Numbered from the stretch's first letter, positions 1-10,798 are shown. The stretch: DNA of 64,000 nucleotides from Kushneria marisflavi (GCF_002157205.1 NZ_CP021358.1:310001-374000); one strand, 5' to 3'. The notes: generated by a model from the sequence alone, not told the origin. Made by a program: numbers and translations.

Positions 1-730
<730 letters not shown>

Positions 731-3700
731 ATGACCGAACAGCTTAAGACCCCAACGCTCGAGCAGTGCTATCAGCACTTTCTTGACACGCTTGATGCCC
801 GCGGTTTCAAGGGTGATATCGCCGCCGATGATGCCAACCGCGTGGTGCTTGCCACCGACAATTCAATCTATCAGCGACTGCCTCAGGCCGTGGTTTATCC
901 GCGAGATGGCGATGACATCACCCTGCTGGCGGGCCTTGCCGGTGAACCGGCCTTTCGTGAGGTTGTGCTCGCCCCTCGCGGTGGCGGCACAGGCACCAAC
1001 GGACAGTCATTGACCGATGGGCTGGTGGTGGATGTCACACGCTATATGCACCACATCCTCGACATCGACGTGGACAACCGTCGAGTGCGGGTTCAGGCCG
1101 GCGTGGTCAAGGACCAGCTCAATGCCGCGCTCAAGCCCCATGGGCTATTCTTTGCCCCCGAGCTTTCGACCTCCAATCGCGCCACCATTGGCGGCATGAT
1201 CAGTACCGATGCCTGCGGTCAGGGCTCGCGGGCTTACGGCAAGACGCGCCATCACGTCCTTGAACTCGATGTGGCGCTTCTGGGCGGCGAGCGTTTTATC
1301 AGCCAGCCGCTCGATGACAAAAGCCTTGAAGCGCAGTGCGCTCGTACAGACCGCATCGGTGACATATACCGCTGCGCCCGAGACATCATCGATACCCGCA
1401 AAGAGCAGATCGAGCAGGTCTTTCCCCCTCTCAACCGTAGCCTGACGGGCTATGATCTGGCGCACCTGCGCACCGACAGCGGTCTTTTCGATCTCAACAG
1501 CGTGCTGTGTGGCAGCGAAGGCTCATTGGGCTTTCTGATCGAAGCCACGCTCAATGTTCTGCCGTTGCCGAAATATTCGGCCCTGATCAACGTGCGCTAC
1601 TCCGGCTTCATGGACGCCCTGCGTGATGCCCGTGCCCTGATGGGCAGTGATGACAGCGAGGACGCCCCCACATCGATTGAAACCATCGATGACCGCGTGT
1701 TGATGCTCGCCATGGAAGACATCATCTGGGATGGCGTCGCAGAATATTTCCCCGCCGGCGAGGAAGGCAGCGCGCCGGTCAGAGGGATCAATCTGGTGGA
1801 GTTCAACGATAACGACGAGGCTGCCCTTGAGCGTCGCATCAAGCGCTTTACAGACGCACTGGAGAAAAATCGGGACGTCGAGCGACTGGGCCATACCATC
1901 GCTCGGGGCCGCGAGCGCATTACCACCGTCTATGGCATGCGAAAGCGCGCTGTCGGACTTTTGGGTAATGTGCGCGGGGAGAAGCGCCCGATCCCCTTTA
2001 TCGAGGACACCGCCGTCCCCCCAGAGCAGCTTGCTGACTATATCGGTGAGTTCCGCGCCTTGCTCGATGGTTACGGGCTCGAATATGGCATGTTCGGCCA
2101 TGTCGATGCCGGTGTGCTGCACGTTCGACCGGCCATCGACATGAAAGACCCCGAGCAGGCGGCCCTGATTCGGCCGCTCTCCGATGAGGTTGTCGCCCTT
2201 ACCCAGCGCTACGGCGGACTTCTATGGGGAGAGCACGGCAAGGGCGTGCGCTCGGAATATACCCCGGCCTTTTTTGGCGAGCTCTATCCGGCCCTGCAGC
2301 AGCTCAAGGGCGCTTTCGACCCGCACAATCAGCTCAATCCGGGCAAGATTGCCACGCCACCGCAGACGCAGGCCTCACTGCTCGCCGTGGATGGCGTGAC
2401 CACCCGTGGTGAGCTGGATCGCACCATCGATGAGCGTGTGTGGCAGAGCTATCACAGCGCGGTCTACTGCAACGGCAACGGCGCCTGCTACAACTATGAT
2501 CCCAACGACGCCATGTGCCCCTCCTGGAAGGCCACTCGCGAGCGCATCCACTCGCCCAAGGGTCGTGCCAGCCTGATGCGAGAGTGGCTGAGACGCGAAC
2601 AGTCGGCCGGCCACGATGTGCTGGCCGAGGCTCAGGCCCTGCGACAGGCCAGTACCCTCCAGCGTCTGAAAACGCTGCCGGCGCGACTGGGACGCACTTT
2701 CAGCGGCAGTGATCGCTTCTCCGATGAGGTTCATGAGGCCATGGCCGGCTGTCTGGCTTGCAAGTCCTGCGCCGGGCAGTGTCCGGTGCGGGTCAATGTG
2801 CCGGATTTTCGCAGCCGTTTTCTGGAGCTCTACCATGGCCGACGCGTGAGGCCCTTGCGCGATCATCTGATTGCACGCATGGAAACCCTGATGCCACGGC
2901 TCAAACCCGTCGCGCCGCTATATAACGCCCTGCTACGCCAGAAGCCGGTACAGCACGTTATGGCCCGCTGGATCGGCATGGTGGATGCCCCGAGCTTTTC
3001 CCACAGCGATTTTCACAAGCAGCTCCACGCCTGGGGCATCAGCGAAGCAACTCCGGTCGCGCTGGGGCTTTTGAGCGAGCAACAAAAGGCACGCAGCGTG
3101 GTGCTGGTGCAGGATGCCTTCACCTCCTGGTTTGATGCTCGTGTGGCTCGGGAGATGATCGAATGTCTGAGTCTTCTGGGCATTCGTGTGTTCGTCGCGC
3201 CCTATCAGCCCAACGGCAAGCCCATGCACGTCCAGGGGTTCATGGGGGCATTTACCCGGGCTGCCAAACGCCAGGCCGAACACCTCCGAGCCTTGGCGCG
3301 TCTTGATGTGCCGCTGGTCGGTCTCGATCCGGCCATGACCCTGACCTACCGTCAGGAATATGTCGATGCTCTGGGTCAGGAGGCCGTGCCAGAGGTGATG
3401 CTGCCTCAGGAATGGCTGCTGTCCATGGCAGGCTCTCTGGCGCCCTCATCACTCAATGCCCCGGACGGCAGGAATACTCGCTACCGACTTTTGAGCCACT
3501 GCACCGAGAAAACCAACGCGCCCGGCAGCGCAAGGGCATGGCAGCAGGTATTCCAGGCTTTCGGGCTCGAGCTTGAGCTGGTGCCCACGGGTTGCTGCGG
3601 CATGTCCGGCACCTACGGACATGAAGCGCGCAACCTCGAGACGTCTCGCACCATTTACAGCCAGTCCTGGCAGCCACTGGTGGAGACTGATCAAACCAGC

Positions 3701-3823
3701 ACTCGACTGCTGGCCACCGGTTACTCCTGTCGAAGTCAGGTCAAACGCTTTTCCAGCGTCACGCTTGAGCACCCTCTTCAGGCGCTGCTGGCGCATCTAC
3801 GCTATCAACAAGCATCACGATAA
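731..3823 (+). CDS. ydiJ: FAD-binding and Fe-S-binding oxidoreductase, YdiJ family (probable D-2-hydroxyglutarate dehydrogenase)
   Basis: A 1030-residue fusion flavoprotein close in length to E. coli YdiJ (1018 residues), which is known as a D-2-hydroxyglutarate dehydrogenase. The N-terminal half has the FAD-linked oxidase fold, with the PCMH-type stretch APRGGGTGTNGQS near residue 82. The middle carries the FAD-oxidase C-terminal domain with EHGKGVR. A ferredoxin-like cluster site follows (C674, C677, C680, C684, then P). The C-terminus has a CCG-type domain with GCCGMSGTYGHE. It probably passes electrons from a D-2-hydroxyacid to a membrane or soluble acceptor. It is a single gene, closed by a strong terminator. 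The exact substrate is inferred from the family. Confidence 0.88.
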   Translation: MTEQLKTPTLEQCYQHFLDTLDARGFKGDIAADDANRVVLATDNSIYQRLPQAVVYPRDGDDITLLAGLAGEPAFREVVLAPRGGGTGTNGQSLTDGLVVDVTRYMHHILDIDVDNRRVRVQAGVVKDQLNAALKPHGLFFAPELSTSNRATIGGMISTDACGQGSRAYGKTRHHVLELDVALLGGERFISQPLDDKSLEAQCARTDRIGDIYRCARDIIDTRKEQIEQVFPPLNRSLTGYDLAHLRTDSGLFDLNSVLCGSEGSLGFLIEATLNVLPLPKYSALINVRYSGFMDALRDARALMGSDDSEDAPTSIETIDDRVLMLAMEDIIWDGVAEYFPAGEEGSAPVRGINLVEFNDNDEAALERRIKRFTDALEKNRDVERLGHTIARGRERITTVYGMRKRAVGLLGNVRGEKRPIPFIEDTAVPPEQLADYIGEFRALLDGYGLEYGMFGHVDAGVLHVRPAIDMKDPEQAALIRPLSDEVVALTQRYGGLLWGEHGKGVRSEYTPAFFGELYPALQQLKGAFDPHNQLNPGKIATPPQTQASLLAVDGVTTRGELDRTIDERVWQSYHSAVYCNGNGACYNYDPNDAMCPSWKATRERIHSPKGRASLMREWLRREQSAGHDVLAEAQALRQASTLQRLKTLPARLGRTFSGSDRFSDEVHEAMAGCLACKSCAGQCPVRVNVPDFRSRFLELYHGRRVRPLRDHLIARMETLMPRLKPVAPLYNALLRQKPVQHVMARWIGMVDAPSFSHSDFHKQLHAWGISEATPVALGLLSEQQKARSVVLVQDAFTSWFDARVAREMIECLSLLGIRVFVAPYQPNGKPMHVQGFMGAFTRAAKRQAEHLRALARLDVPLVGLDPAMTLTYRQEYVDALGQEAVPEVMLPQEWLLSMAGSLAPSSLNAPDGRNTRYRLLSHCTEKTNAPGSARAWQQVFQAFGLELELVPTGCCGMSGTYGHEARNLETSRTIYSQSWQPLVETDQTSTRLLATGYSCRSQVKRFSSVTLEHPLQALLAHLRYQQASR

Positions 3824-3831
3824 TGATCAAT

Positions 3832-3861
3832 GGCCGCCAACTTAAGGCGGCCTCTTTTTTT
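3832..3861 (+). terminator. Rho-independent terminator after ydiJ
   Basis: The 7-base-pair stem GGCCGCC / GGCGGCC with loop AACTTAA is followed by TCTTTTTTT, eight bases after the ydiJ stop codon. Confidence 0.9.
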
Positions 3862-3932
3862 GCCCGTTGCAACGTCTATCGCCTGCGGCTAGGCTGCGCC
3901 CTCATTATCGACCCCTATCGGAATCTTCCTGC

Positions 3933-5822
3933 ATGGAAAACGCTGCGCTTTATCTGGCCTTGATCGGCCTGCTGTCCCTGATGTGCCAATGGGCGGCGTG
4001 GCGGGTTCATCTGCCTGCCATTTTGCCATTGTTGATTGTCGGCCTGATTGCCGGGCCCGTCACCGGCTGGCTTGATCCCGATGCCATTCTGGGGGAGTTG
4101 CTGTTTCCGCTCGTTTCGCTGTCGGTTGCCGTGATTCTTTTTGAAGGTAGTCTGACGCTCAATTACGAAGACCTGCGCGGTCACGGGCGCACCGTGATTC
4201 GCCTGATCACCTGGGGTGTCATCATCACCGGTTTGATCGGCACGCTGGCGGCCTGGTGGCTTCTCGACATGCCGCTCGAGATCGCCGCCGTGCTGGGGGG
4301 ACTTCTGGTGGTAACCGGCCCCACCGTGGTCATTCCACTGTTGCAAACACTGCGAGCCAAGGCCAACCTTTCCCAGATTCTGCGCTGGGAAGGCATCCTG
4401 GTGGACCCGGTCGGCGCCCTGCTGGCGGTCCTGATCTATGAATTCGTGGCGATTGGCCAGGAAAACGGCGCGGCGTCGCACACCGTGTTGCTGTTTGGTC
4501 AGACCGTGGGGCTGGGTTTTAGCCTCGGCGCGCTAGGCGGCTGGCTCTGGGGACTGATCCTGCGCCATCACTGGCTGCCGCAGCGGCTGCACAATTTCGG
4601 CACCCTGATGATCATGCTGACGCTGTTTGCCGGCTCCAACGCGCTGTTTGAAGAATCCGGCCTTTTGACCGTGACGGTCATGGGCATCTGGCTTGCCAAT
4701 ATGCGCGGCATTCCGGTCCGACCCATCATCGAGTTCAAGGAAACCCTGACCGTTTTACTCGTGTCGGGGCTTTTCATCCTGCTGGCTGCGCGCATTTCCA
4801 CCGAACAGTTGATGACGCTGAACTGGCCGGCCTGGGTCTTTCTGGGCGTGCTCATGTTTGTGGCCCGCCCGATCACTGTCTGGGTGTGTACCATTGGGAC
4901 CGAGCTTCACTGGCGGGAAAAGGCGCTGCTGGCCTGGCTGTCGCCGCGCGGTATCGTGGCGGCCGCAGTAGCATCACTGTTTGCCATCAAGCTTGAAAAG
5001 GCCGGCGTCGAAGGCGCCGAGATGCTGGTACCGATTACCTTTCTGGTCATCATCGGTACCGTGGTGATCCAGAGTCTCTTTTCAAAGCCCATCGTCAGGG
5101 CCCTGAAGGTCAACGAACCGGAACCCACCGGCTTTCTCATCATCGGTGCCAATCCGGTTGCCCGCGCCATTGCCAGCGAACTGATGACGATGGGATGGAC
5201 CGTTCGGCTGACCGACACCAGCTGGGATGCCGTGCAGGAAGCCCGCATGGCCGGCCTGCCGGTCTATTACGGCAATCCGCTGTCGGAACATGCGACCCAG
5301 CATCTGGAGCTGACCGGCATTGGCCGACTGCTGCCGCTATCGCCCTATCGCGAGCTCAACAATCTGGCCGCCCTGCACTTTGAACACATGCTCGGTCACG
5401 GCAATGTCTTTCGACTCGCCGAGGAGTCGAGCAAGCACGCCAAGCGCCAGCAGGATCGCGCTCTGGGGCATCTGCCCCGCCTGTTCGATAACGATGCCAC
5501 CTTTGCAAAGCTTGCAAGCCTTGTGGCCAACGGCGCCGAACTACGAGTGGCGAAAATGACAGAGAACTTCGGGCTTGAAGAGTATCGCCGCATTCATGAC
5601 GCCCGGCTGATGCCGCTGTTTTGCATTGGCGCCAACGGCCGCCTGCGTGTGGCGCATACCGATTCGCCCCTGGCGCCCAAATCAGGCGAGCGCGTGATCA
5701 GCCTGATCTATCCGGACTCCCCGGAAATGCAGCCGAACGAGCGCGAAGAGCGAGCCCGCGAGGAGCAGCGCGTGACGCCCACACGCAATGACAGCGGCAA
5801 CCCGGGCCGACTTCCCTCCTGA
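3933..5822 (+). CDS. Cation:proton antiporter, CPA1 family, with C-terminal nucleotide-binding (RCK/TrkA-N-like) domain
   Basis: A 629-residue inner-membrane carrier expected to exchange Na+ or K+ for H+. About a dozen hydrophobic helices fill residues 1-390. Conserved features include FEGSLTLNYEDL, TGPTVVIPLL and EGILVDPVGA, whose acidic residue is the usual ion-binding position in CPA1 carriers. The C-terminal third (from FLIIGANPVARAIASELM) is a soluble Rossmann domain resembling TrkA-N. The open frame begins at a TTG at 3867 right after the ydiJ terminator. I chose the ATG at 3933 because MENAALYLALIGLL leads straight into the first helix. The transported ion cannot be read from the sequence. 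Confidence 0.85.
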   Translation: MENAALYLALIGLLSLMCQWAAWRVHLPAILPLLIVGLIAGPVTGWLDPDAILGELLFPLVSLSVAVILFEGSLTLNYEDLRGHGRTVIRLITWGVIITGLIGTLAAWWLLDMPLEIAAVLGGLLVVTGPTVVIPLLQTLRAKANLSQILRWEGILVDPVGALLAVLIYEFVAIGQENGAASHTVLLFGQTVGLGFSLGALGGWLWGLILRHHWLPQRLHNFGTLMIMLTLFAGSNALFEESGLLTVTVMGIWLANMRGIPVRPIIEFKETLTVLLVSGLFILLAARISTEQLMTLNWPAWVFLGVLMFVARPITVWVCTIGTELHWREKALLAWLSPRGIVAAAVASLFAIKLEKAGVEGAEMLVPITFLVIIGTVVIQSLFSKPIVRALKVNEPEPTGFLIIGANPVARAIASELMTMGWTVRLTDTSWDAVQEARMAGLPVYYGNPLSEHATQHLELTGIGRLLPLSPYRELNNLAALHFEHMLGHGNVFRLAEESSKHAKRQQDRALGHLPRLFDNDATFAKLASLVANGAELRVAKMTENFGLEEYRRIHDARLMPLFCIGANGRLRVAHTDSPLAPKSGERVISLIYPDSPEMQPNEREERAREEQRVTPTRNDSGNPGRLPS

Positions 5823-5887
5823 TCCAGCGCGGCGACAGGCACTCGCGCACATGGTTTAATATGCCTGTCCATCAAGCTCTGTGACAC

Positions 5888-5919
5888 AAAAAAAGCCCCG
5901 CAATTTGCGGGGCTTTTTT
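5888..5919. terminator. Bidirectional terminator between the antiporter and the BCCT gene
   Basis: A perfect stem GCCCCGC / GCGGGGC with loop AATTT is flanked by a run of A on the left and six T on the right. It can therefore stop transcripts from both convergent genes. Confidence 0.92.
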
Positions 5920-5952
5920 CATGACGGCGACAAAACACTGCCGTTTATTCGA

Positions 5953-7512
5953 TCATGCGCTCTCGGGACGTTTCTCGGTGGCAATGCCCTGCTCACGTGC
6001 CATGGCATAGGCCGCTCTGGGCCCGGTCCACAGTAGTGGTAACAACAGCAGGGAAACCGGCACGGCCGCAATGACGATGACGGACTGCAGCGCATTGATA
6101 CCGCCCTGTCCCATCATCAGCAGCAGCGCTGCTACAACGCCAAAGGAGATGGCCCAGAAAATACGCACAAACGCCGAGGGTCGGGCATCACCGGTGACCG
6201 ACATGGCAATGGCATAGGCCATCGAATCACCGGTCGTGGCCACAAAGATCGTCGTCAGCACCAGAAACGCCGGAACGATAATGAACGCCAGCGGCAGCTG
6301 GCTGGTCACCGCCAGCAGCGCGGCAGGCAGACCACCGGCCGTCAGGGAGTCCGATACGCTGCCCGGGTTTTGCAGCTCATAGAAAATGCCCGAGCCGCCA
6401 AGCGTCGCAAACCAGATATTGGTGGCGATCGGCGCGGTAATGGCCAGTGCAATGACCAGCTCACGCAGGGTTCTGCCCTTCGAGATGCGCGCCACAAACA
6501 TGGCCATCGACGGCACGAAACTGATGAACCAGCCCCAGAAAAAGAGCGTCCACTGTCCCAGCCAGACCTCGTTTTCACTGCCGCGCAGTAGTGACATATC
6601 AATGAAATGATCCAGATAGCTGGCGAAGCCTTCCATCATGGAGTGAATGATGAACGTGCCGGGACCGGCCACCATGATCAACACAAACAGCGCCAGAACG
6701 ATCCAGACGTTGCAGTTGGAAAGCCACTGGATGCCGCGGGAAAGCCCTGTGGCCGCCGACAGCGTATAGATCACGACCAGCCCACCCAGAATGGCCAGCT
6801 GCAGGACATAGCTGTCGGCCCAGCCAAACAGCGTATTGAAGGAGTAGGCAAGCTGGGTCGCCAGAAACCCGATAGGGCCGATGGTGCCGGCGGCGACGCC
6901 AAGAATGCAGATCACATCGGCCACGATTCCGAGCCAGTGCGTTTCCACCTTCTGTCCCAGAAAGGGATACAACAGCGCACGCGGGCGCAGCCGGATGCCG
7001 CCGTGATAGTGGGCATGAATCATGACCAGAGCTGACAGCGTGCCCAGACAGGCCCAGGCACTGAAGCCCCAGTGGAAAAAGGCCTGCGCCAGCGCCGGAC
7101 CGATCGCCGACGATGTGCTGCTTTCAACGCCGTCAAAGGCCGGCGGCGTGGACATGAAGTGGTAGATGGGCTCGGCCGTCGACCAGAACACACCTCCACC
7201 ACCCAGCAGCGCACAGAGGATCACGGCATGCCAGTTGAAGGTCGACATCGTAACTTCGCTGTCATTGCCACCCAGACGGACATCGCCGTAACGGGTCAAC
7301 GCCAGCGCCAGCGCGATCACGAGATTGAGCAGCATCCAGAGCTGCCAGTAGGCACCAAACCAGTGGGTCGACCAGCCGAAGGCTGTATCGATCCAGCTAC
7401 TGACTTTATCGATATCAATGAGTGCTGCGACCACAAACAGCACAAGCAGGCCGCCACTGAGTGCAAATACGATACGTTGACCGCGCACTCGAGCAGAGTC
7501 GGAAGAGGACAT
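5953..7512 (-). CDS. BCCT-family transporter (betaine/choline/carnitine type)
   Basis: A 519-residue secondary transporter of the inner membrane with about 12 helices. The hallmark BCCT segment is present (WTLFFWGWFISFVPSMAMFV, then ISKGRTLREL), as is a tryptophan-rich early helix and FATTGDSMAYA-like sequence near the end. BCCT carriers import glycine betaine, choline, carnitine or related zwitterions, mostly driven by Na+. In a halophile this usually means compatible-solute uptake. The C-terminal tail is short and lacks the long charged extension of osmosensing carriers such as BetP, so osmotic gating by such a tail is not supported. The exact substrate is not clear. Confidence 0.9.
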   Translation of the reverse strand: MSSSDSARVRGQRIVFALSGGLLVLFVVAALIDIDKVSSWIDTAFGWSTHWFGAYWQLWMLLNLVIALALALTRYGDVRLGGNDSEVTMSTFNWHAVILCALLGGGGVFWSTAEPIYHFMSTPPAFDGVESSTSSAIGPALAQAFFHWGFSAWACLGTLSALVMIHAHYHGGIRLRPRALLYPFLGQKVETHWLGIVADVICILGVAAGTIGPIGFLATQLAYSFNTLFGWADSYVLQLAILGGLVVIYTLSAATGLSRGIQWLSNCNVWIVLALFVLIMVAGPGTFIIHSMMEGFASYLDHFIDMSLLRGSENEVWLGQWTLFFWGWFISFVPSMAMFVARISKGRTLRELVIALAITAPIATNIWFATLGGSGIFYELQNPGSVSDSLTAGGLPAALLAVTSQLPLAFIIVPAFLVLTTIFVATTGDSMAYAIAMSVTGDARPSAFVRIFWAISFGVVAALLLMMGQGGINALQSVIVIAAVPVSLLLLPLLWTGPRAAYAMAREQGIATEKRPESA

Positions 7513-7751
7513 GAAGGAGGGTCACCATTGGAATCAAAGGTGCTCACCCTACCAATCGATTCCCCTCAGGTATATTCAAATTTCAAATCCGTCCATAATT
7601 GCCCGATCTCGGAGCGTCGGGCTTTCAACCGGCCTCTGGCCCGTGCGTCAGGCCCTCAATCTGGTAAGGTGTGCGCCATATCGCCCGGGCAACACGAAAG
7701 AGCACGTTGTTCCCTGGAACAATCAACAATACAGACCGGGAGTTGCTGCAC

Positions 7752-8972
7752 ATGCAAATTCTGATGGGACTGGTCGGCATCGTTTTCGTGCTGACCGTTG
7801 CCTTTATCTTTTCCGAAAATCGCCGCGCCATTCGTCTACGCACCGTATTCTGGGCCTTTGTACTGCAGGCCGGTTTTGCACTGTTCGTGCTTTATGTTCC
7901 GGTGGGCCAACACATTCTGATGGGCATGTCAGGCGGCGTTCAGGCCGTGATCGACAGCGCCGGCGACGGTATCTCCTTCCTCTTCGGCTCGCTGGCCGGT
8001 GGCAATAACGGGTTCATCTTTGCCATTCAGGTACTTTCGGTCATTGTCTTCTTCTCATCACTGGTTTCCGTACTGTATTACGTGGGTATCATGCGCTGGG
8101 TGGTCAATATTCTCGGCGGCGGCATTCAGAAGCTGATGGGCACCAGCCGACCGGAGTCCCTGTCAGCGGCGGCCAACATCTTTGTCGGCCAGACAGAGGC
8201 TCCCCTGGTAATTCGTCCCTTCATTGCCAACATGACCCGCTCCGAGCTTTTCGCGGTCATGGTTGGTGGTCTCGCAAGCGTGGCCGGTGGCGTGCTGGCA
8301 GGCTATGCCGCCATGGGGGTCAATCTTCAATATCTGATTGCGGCGTCTTTCATGTCGGCACCGGGCGGGCTTTTGATGGCCAAGATGATGCTGCCGGAAA
8401 CCGAGACACCCCAGCACGATACCAACGTATCGACCGCTGAAAACGACGAAAAGCTGGCCAACGTCATCGACGCGGCGGCCACCGGTGCCAGCACCGGGGT
8501 GCAGCTCGCGCTCAACGTGGGCGGCATGCTGCTGGCCTTCGTCAGTCTGATCGCACTGGTCAATGCCATCCTCACCGGTATCGGCGGGCTGTTCGGCTTT
8601 GAAGACCTCACCCTTCAACTGATCCTGGGCTATATCTTCTCTCCCGTGGCCTGGCTGATCGGTGTTCCCTGGTCGGAAGCCGTTGCGGCCGGCAACTTCA
8701 TCGGTCAGAAAACGATCCTCAATGAGTTCGTCGCCTTTGCCTCCTTTACAGGGTTTGAGGGCGATCTCAGCGAACATACGCAGGCCATTATCACCTTTGC
8801 GCTATGTGGCTTTGCCAATATTTCCTCCATCGCCATCCTGATGGGCGGTCTAGCCGTCATGGCGCCTTCACGGCGCGGTGATGTCGCTCGACTGGGGCCA
8901 AAGGCGATTCTGGCCGGCACCCTGTCCAACCTGATGAGCGCCTCGCTTGCAGGTCTGTTTTTATCGCTGTAA
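7752..8972 (+). CDS. Concentrative nucleoside transporter, NupC/CNT family
   Basis: A 406-residue inner-membrane carrier that imports nucleosides with H+ or Na+. The family signature GQTEAPLVIRPF is present, followed by MTRSELFAVMVGGLASVAGG. The later signatures NVGGMLLAFVSLIALVNA and GQKTILNEFVAF are also there. The open frame could start at 7671. I chose the ATG at 7752 because it has GGGAG about nine bases upstream and the protein then begins MQILMGLVGIVFVLTVAF, as in other CNT proteins. It may work with the Tsx outer-membrane channel encoded at 39125. Na+ versus H+ coupling is not decided by what I can see. Confidence 0.92.
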   Translation: MQILMGLVGIVFVLTVAFIFSENRRAIRLRTVFWAFVLQAGFALFVLYVPVGQHILMGMSGGVQAVIDSAGDGISFLFGSLAGGNNGFIFAIQVLSVIVFFSSLVSVLYYVGIMRWVVNILGGGIQKLMGTSRPESLSAAANIFVGQTEAPLVIRPFIANMTRSELFAVMVGGLASVAGGVLAGYAAMGVNLQYLIAASFMSAPGGLLMAKMMLPETETPQHDTNVSTAENDEKLANVIDAAATGASTGVQLALNVGGMLLAFVSLIALVNAILTGIGGLFGFEDLTLQLILGYIFSPVAWLIGVPWSEAVAAGNFIGQKTILNEFVAFASFTGFEGDLSEHTQAIITFALCGFANISSIAILMGGLAVMAPSRRGDVARLGPKAILAGTLSNLMSASLAGLFLSL

Positions 8973-9020
8973 CACGGCGATGCCACGACAGCATGTTTTC
9001 AGGTCACAGGACGTCATGAC

Positions 9021-9629
9021 ATGAGCAACGACGAACAGCGTCAGGCGCGCCACCAGCGCGCCATGGAGAAACTGAAAAGCCACGTGGATGAGCGGGTGGC
9101 CAACGCCAGTGAAGAACGCGGGCAGTTTCTGATTTTCACCGGCAACGGCAAGGGCAAGACCACCGCGGCCTGGGGCACGGTGACGCGCGCGCTGGGCTAC
9201 GGCTATGGCGTGGGGGTCATTCAGTTCATCAAGGGTGAATGGGAGTGTGGCGAGCGAGCGCGCCTGCAGGAGGATCCAAACCTACAGGTCGCGACCATGG
9301 GCACCGGCTTTACCTGGGAGACCCAGAACAGGGAAACCGATCGTCAGGCCTGTGAGGCGGTCTGGCAGCACGCCAGCCGAATGTTGAGCGACCCGAATAT
9401 CTATCTGGTCGTGCTCGACGAGATCACCTACATGCTTAAATTCGGCTATCTCGATATCGAATCGGTCAAGACCGCGCTGCAAAATCGCCCCGTCGAACAG
9501 AGCGTCATCGTGACTGGTCGCAATGCGCATCGTGAACTGATGGCCATGGCCGATACGATTACCGAAATGCAGGAGACCCGCCATGCCTTCAATAACGGTT
9601 TGAAGGCACGACGGGGACTCGACTACTAG
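9021..9629 (+). CDS. cobO: Cob(I)yrinic acid a,c-diamide adenosyltransferase
   Basis: Transfers the 5'-deoxyadenosyl group of ATP to cob(I)alamin or its precursors, giving the coenzyme form of B12. The protein has 202 residues. An ATP-binding P-loop GNGKGKTT lies at residues 41-48, and VVLDEITYMLKFGYL follows as the family's second motif. The length and the N-terminal Q/R-rich helix match CobO/BtuR proteins. No other cobalamin synthesis genes lie nearby, so it may act in salvage. It follows the CNT gene by 48 bases and ends before a strong terminator. Confidence 0.95.
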   Translation: MSNDEQRQARHQRAMEKLKSHVDERVANASEERGQFLIFTGNGKGKTTAAWGTVTRALGYGYGVGVIQFIKGEWECGERARLQEDPNLQVATMGTGFTWETQNRETDRQACEAVWQHASRMLSDPNIYLVVLDEITYMLKFGYLDIESVKTALQNRPVEQSVIVTGRNAHRELMAMADTITEMQETRHAFNNGLKARRGLDY

Positions 9630-9666
9630 ACGCGGGCCTGGCAACAACAGGACCGTCTCGTCCAGT

Positions 9667-9700
9667 GCGGCGCCATTCCTGATGGCGCCGCTTACTTTTT
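9667..9700 (+). terminator. Terminator of cobO, overlapping the convergent gene's stop codon
   Basis: A perfect 10-base-pair stem GCGGCGCCAT / ATGGCGCCGC with loop TCCTG is followed by TTACTTTTT. Its T-run includes the stop codon (9692-9694) of the gene on the other strand. Confidence 0.88.
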
Positions 9701-10798
9701 CAGGTCAACCCACAGCGAGCCCATGAACGGGTCACTGATGTAGTGCTCGTTGATCTCTTCAAGCGTCCTTTGAGCATCGATATCCTTGAACCGGTCGGGA
9801 TAGCTCCATTTGGCCATCTGTTCCAGCACCAGAATATTGAGCGGCGTGTTGATGAGATGGTGGTACAGCCCGTGCACTCGACCATTTTCAACAGCGCTCA
9901 AATGACCGATCAGCGGACGCTCAAGAATATGTTTGAGGGATTGCCGGGCCTCGCTTTCGCTGACATCCGGCCCCAGCACCAGACCATTGACCTGACGTAG
10001 ATAGCCCCCACCGGTCGCGATATAAACCTCCGGATCGCGGGTCAGAACATATTCGGGATCAATACGCCCACTTTTGCCCTTGAGCACATCGGCGCCGATG
10101 TTATCCACGTTCAGGCGTTTGGCAAAATAGTCAAAGCTGCCTTGCCCGGGTGAATTGCAGCACTCGCCCATACCGGCATGGGCTTCAATCATGACCGTGG
10201 GCCTGTCGGCTTTCGATATCTGCCCGACCCGGTCCAGCACGGCCTGACGCTTTTGTTCATAAAAGCGGATATAGCGTTCTGCCTGATCTTCCCGACCAAG
10301 CAGAGTCCCCAGGGCCCGCAGGCTGGGTACGGTGTCATCCAGTGGGTCGGTTGCAAAATCAATGAACACGACCGGAATGCCGGCGGCGTCCAGTTGATGC
10401 ATGAGCTCCTGTCCCTGAGAGACCGGAATCTGCGAGCGGCTCAGTACGACCGCGTCAGGGTTCATCGAGATGATCCTTTCCACCGAGATGCTGCCCGGAC
10501 CCGGGCCATCCCCCACGATGGGCAAGTCATCAAGCTCGGGGGCACGCTTGTGGTAGATGTCATAAAGTTCGGGGGAGCGTTTCATGTCACTGCCCCAGCC
10601 CAGCAGCCAGTGGGCCGGGTTGGTGTCCAGCAACGACAATGCGATCAACTGGCGTCCCTCGGCCAGTACGATATGTTCCGCCGGTTTTTCAAGGGTGACA
10701 TCCCGGCCTTCAATATCATGTACCGTAATGTCCGCCTGCGCCGAGAGTGAAAAAACACCCAGGGCGAGACCTGCAAGCCATCGTTTACTCACATGCAT
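9692..10798 (-). CDS. Periplasmic substrate-binding protein of a Fe-siderophore/cobalamin-type ABC importer
   Basis: A 368-residue secreted binding protein of the FecB/BtuF class. From the ATG at 10798 it begins with a signal peptide (MHVSKRWLAGLALGVFSL, cleavage near SAQA-D). It then has IEGRDVTLEKPAEHIVLAEG, typical of the first lobe, and DPEVYIATGGGYL in the second. No permease or ATPase gene lies beside it, so it must share a transporter encoded elsewhere or be an orphan. The convergent neighbour cobO hints at cobalamin, but iron-siderophore binding is just as likely. The upstream ATG at 10849 would place extra residues before the signal peptide and was not used. Confidence 0.8.
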   Translation of the reverse strand: MHVSKRWLAGLALGVFSLSAQADITVHDIEGRDVTLEKPAEHIVLAEGRQLIALSLLDTNPAHWLLGWGSDMKRSPELYDIYHKRAPELDDLPIVGDGPGPGSISVERIISMNPDAVVLSRSQIPVSQGQELMHQLDAAGIPVVFIDFATDPLDDTVPSLRALGTLLGREDQAERYIRFYEQKRQAVLDRVGQISKADRPTVMIEAHAGMGECCNSPGQGSFDYFAKRLNVDNIGADVLKGKSGRIDPEYVLTRDPEVYIATGGGYLRQVNGLVLGPDVSESEARQSLKHILERPLIGHLSAVENGRVHGLYHHLINTPLNILVLEQMAKWSYPDRFKDIDAQRTLEEINEHYISDPFMGSLWVDLKK

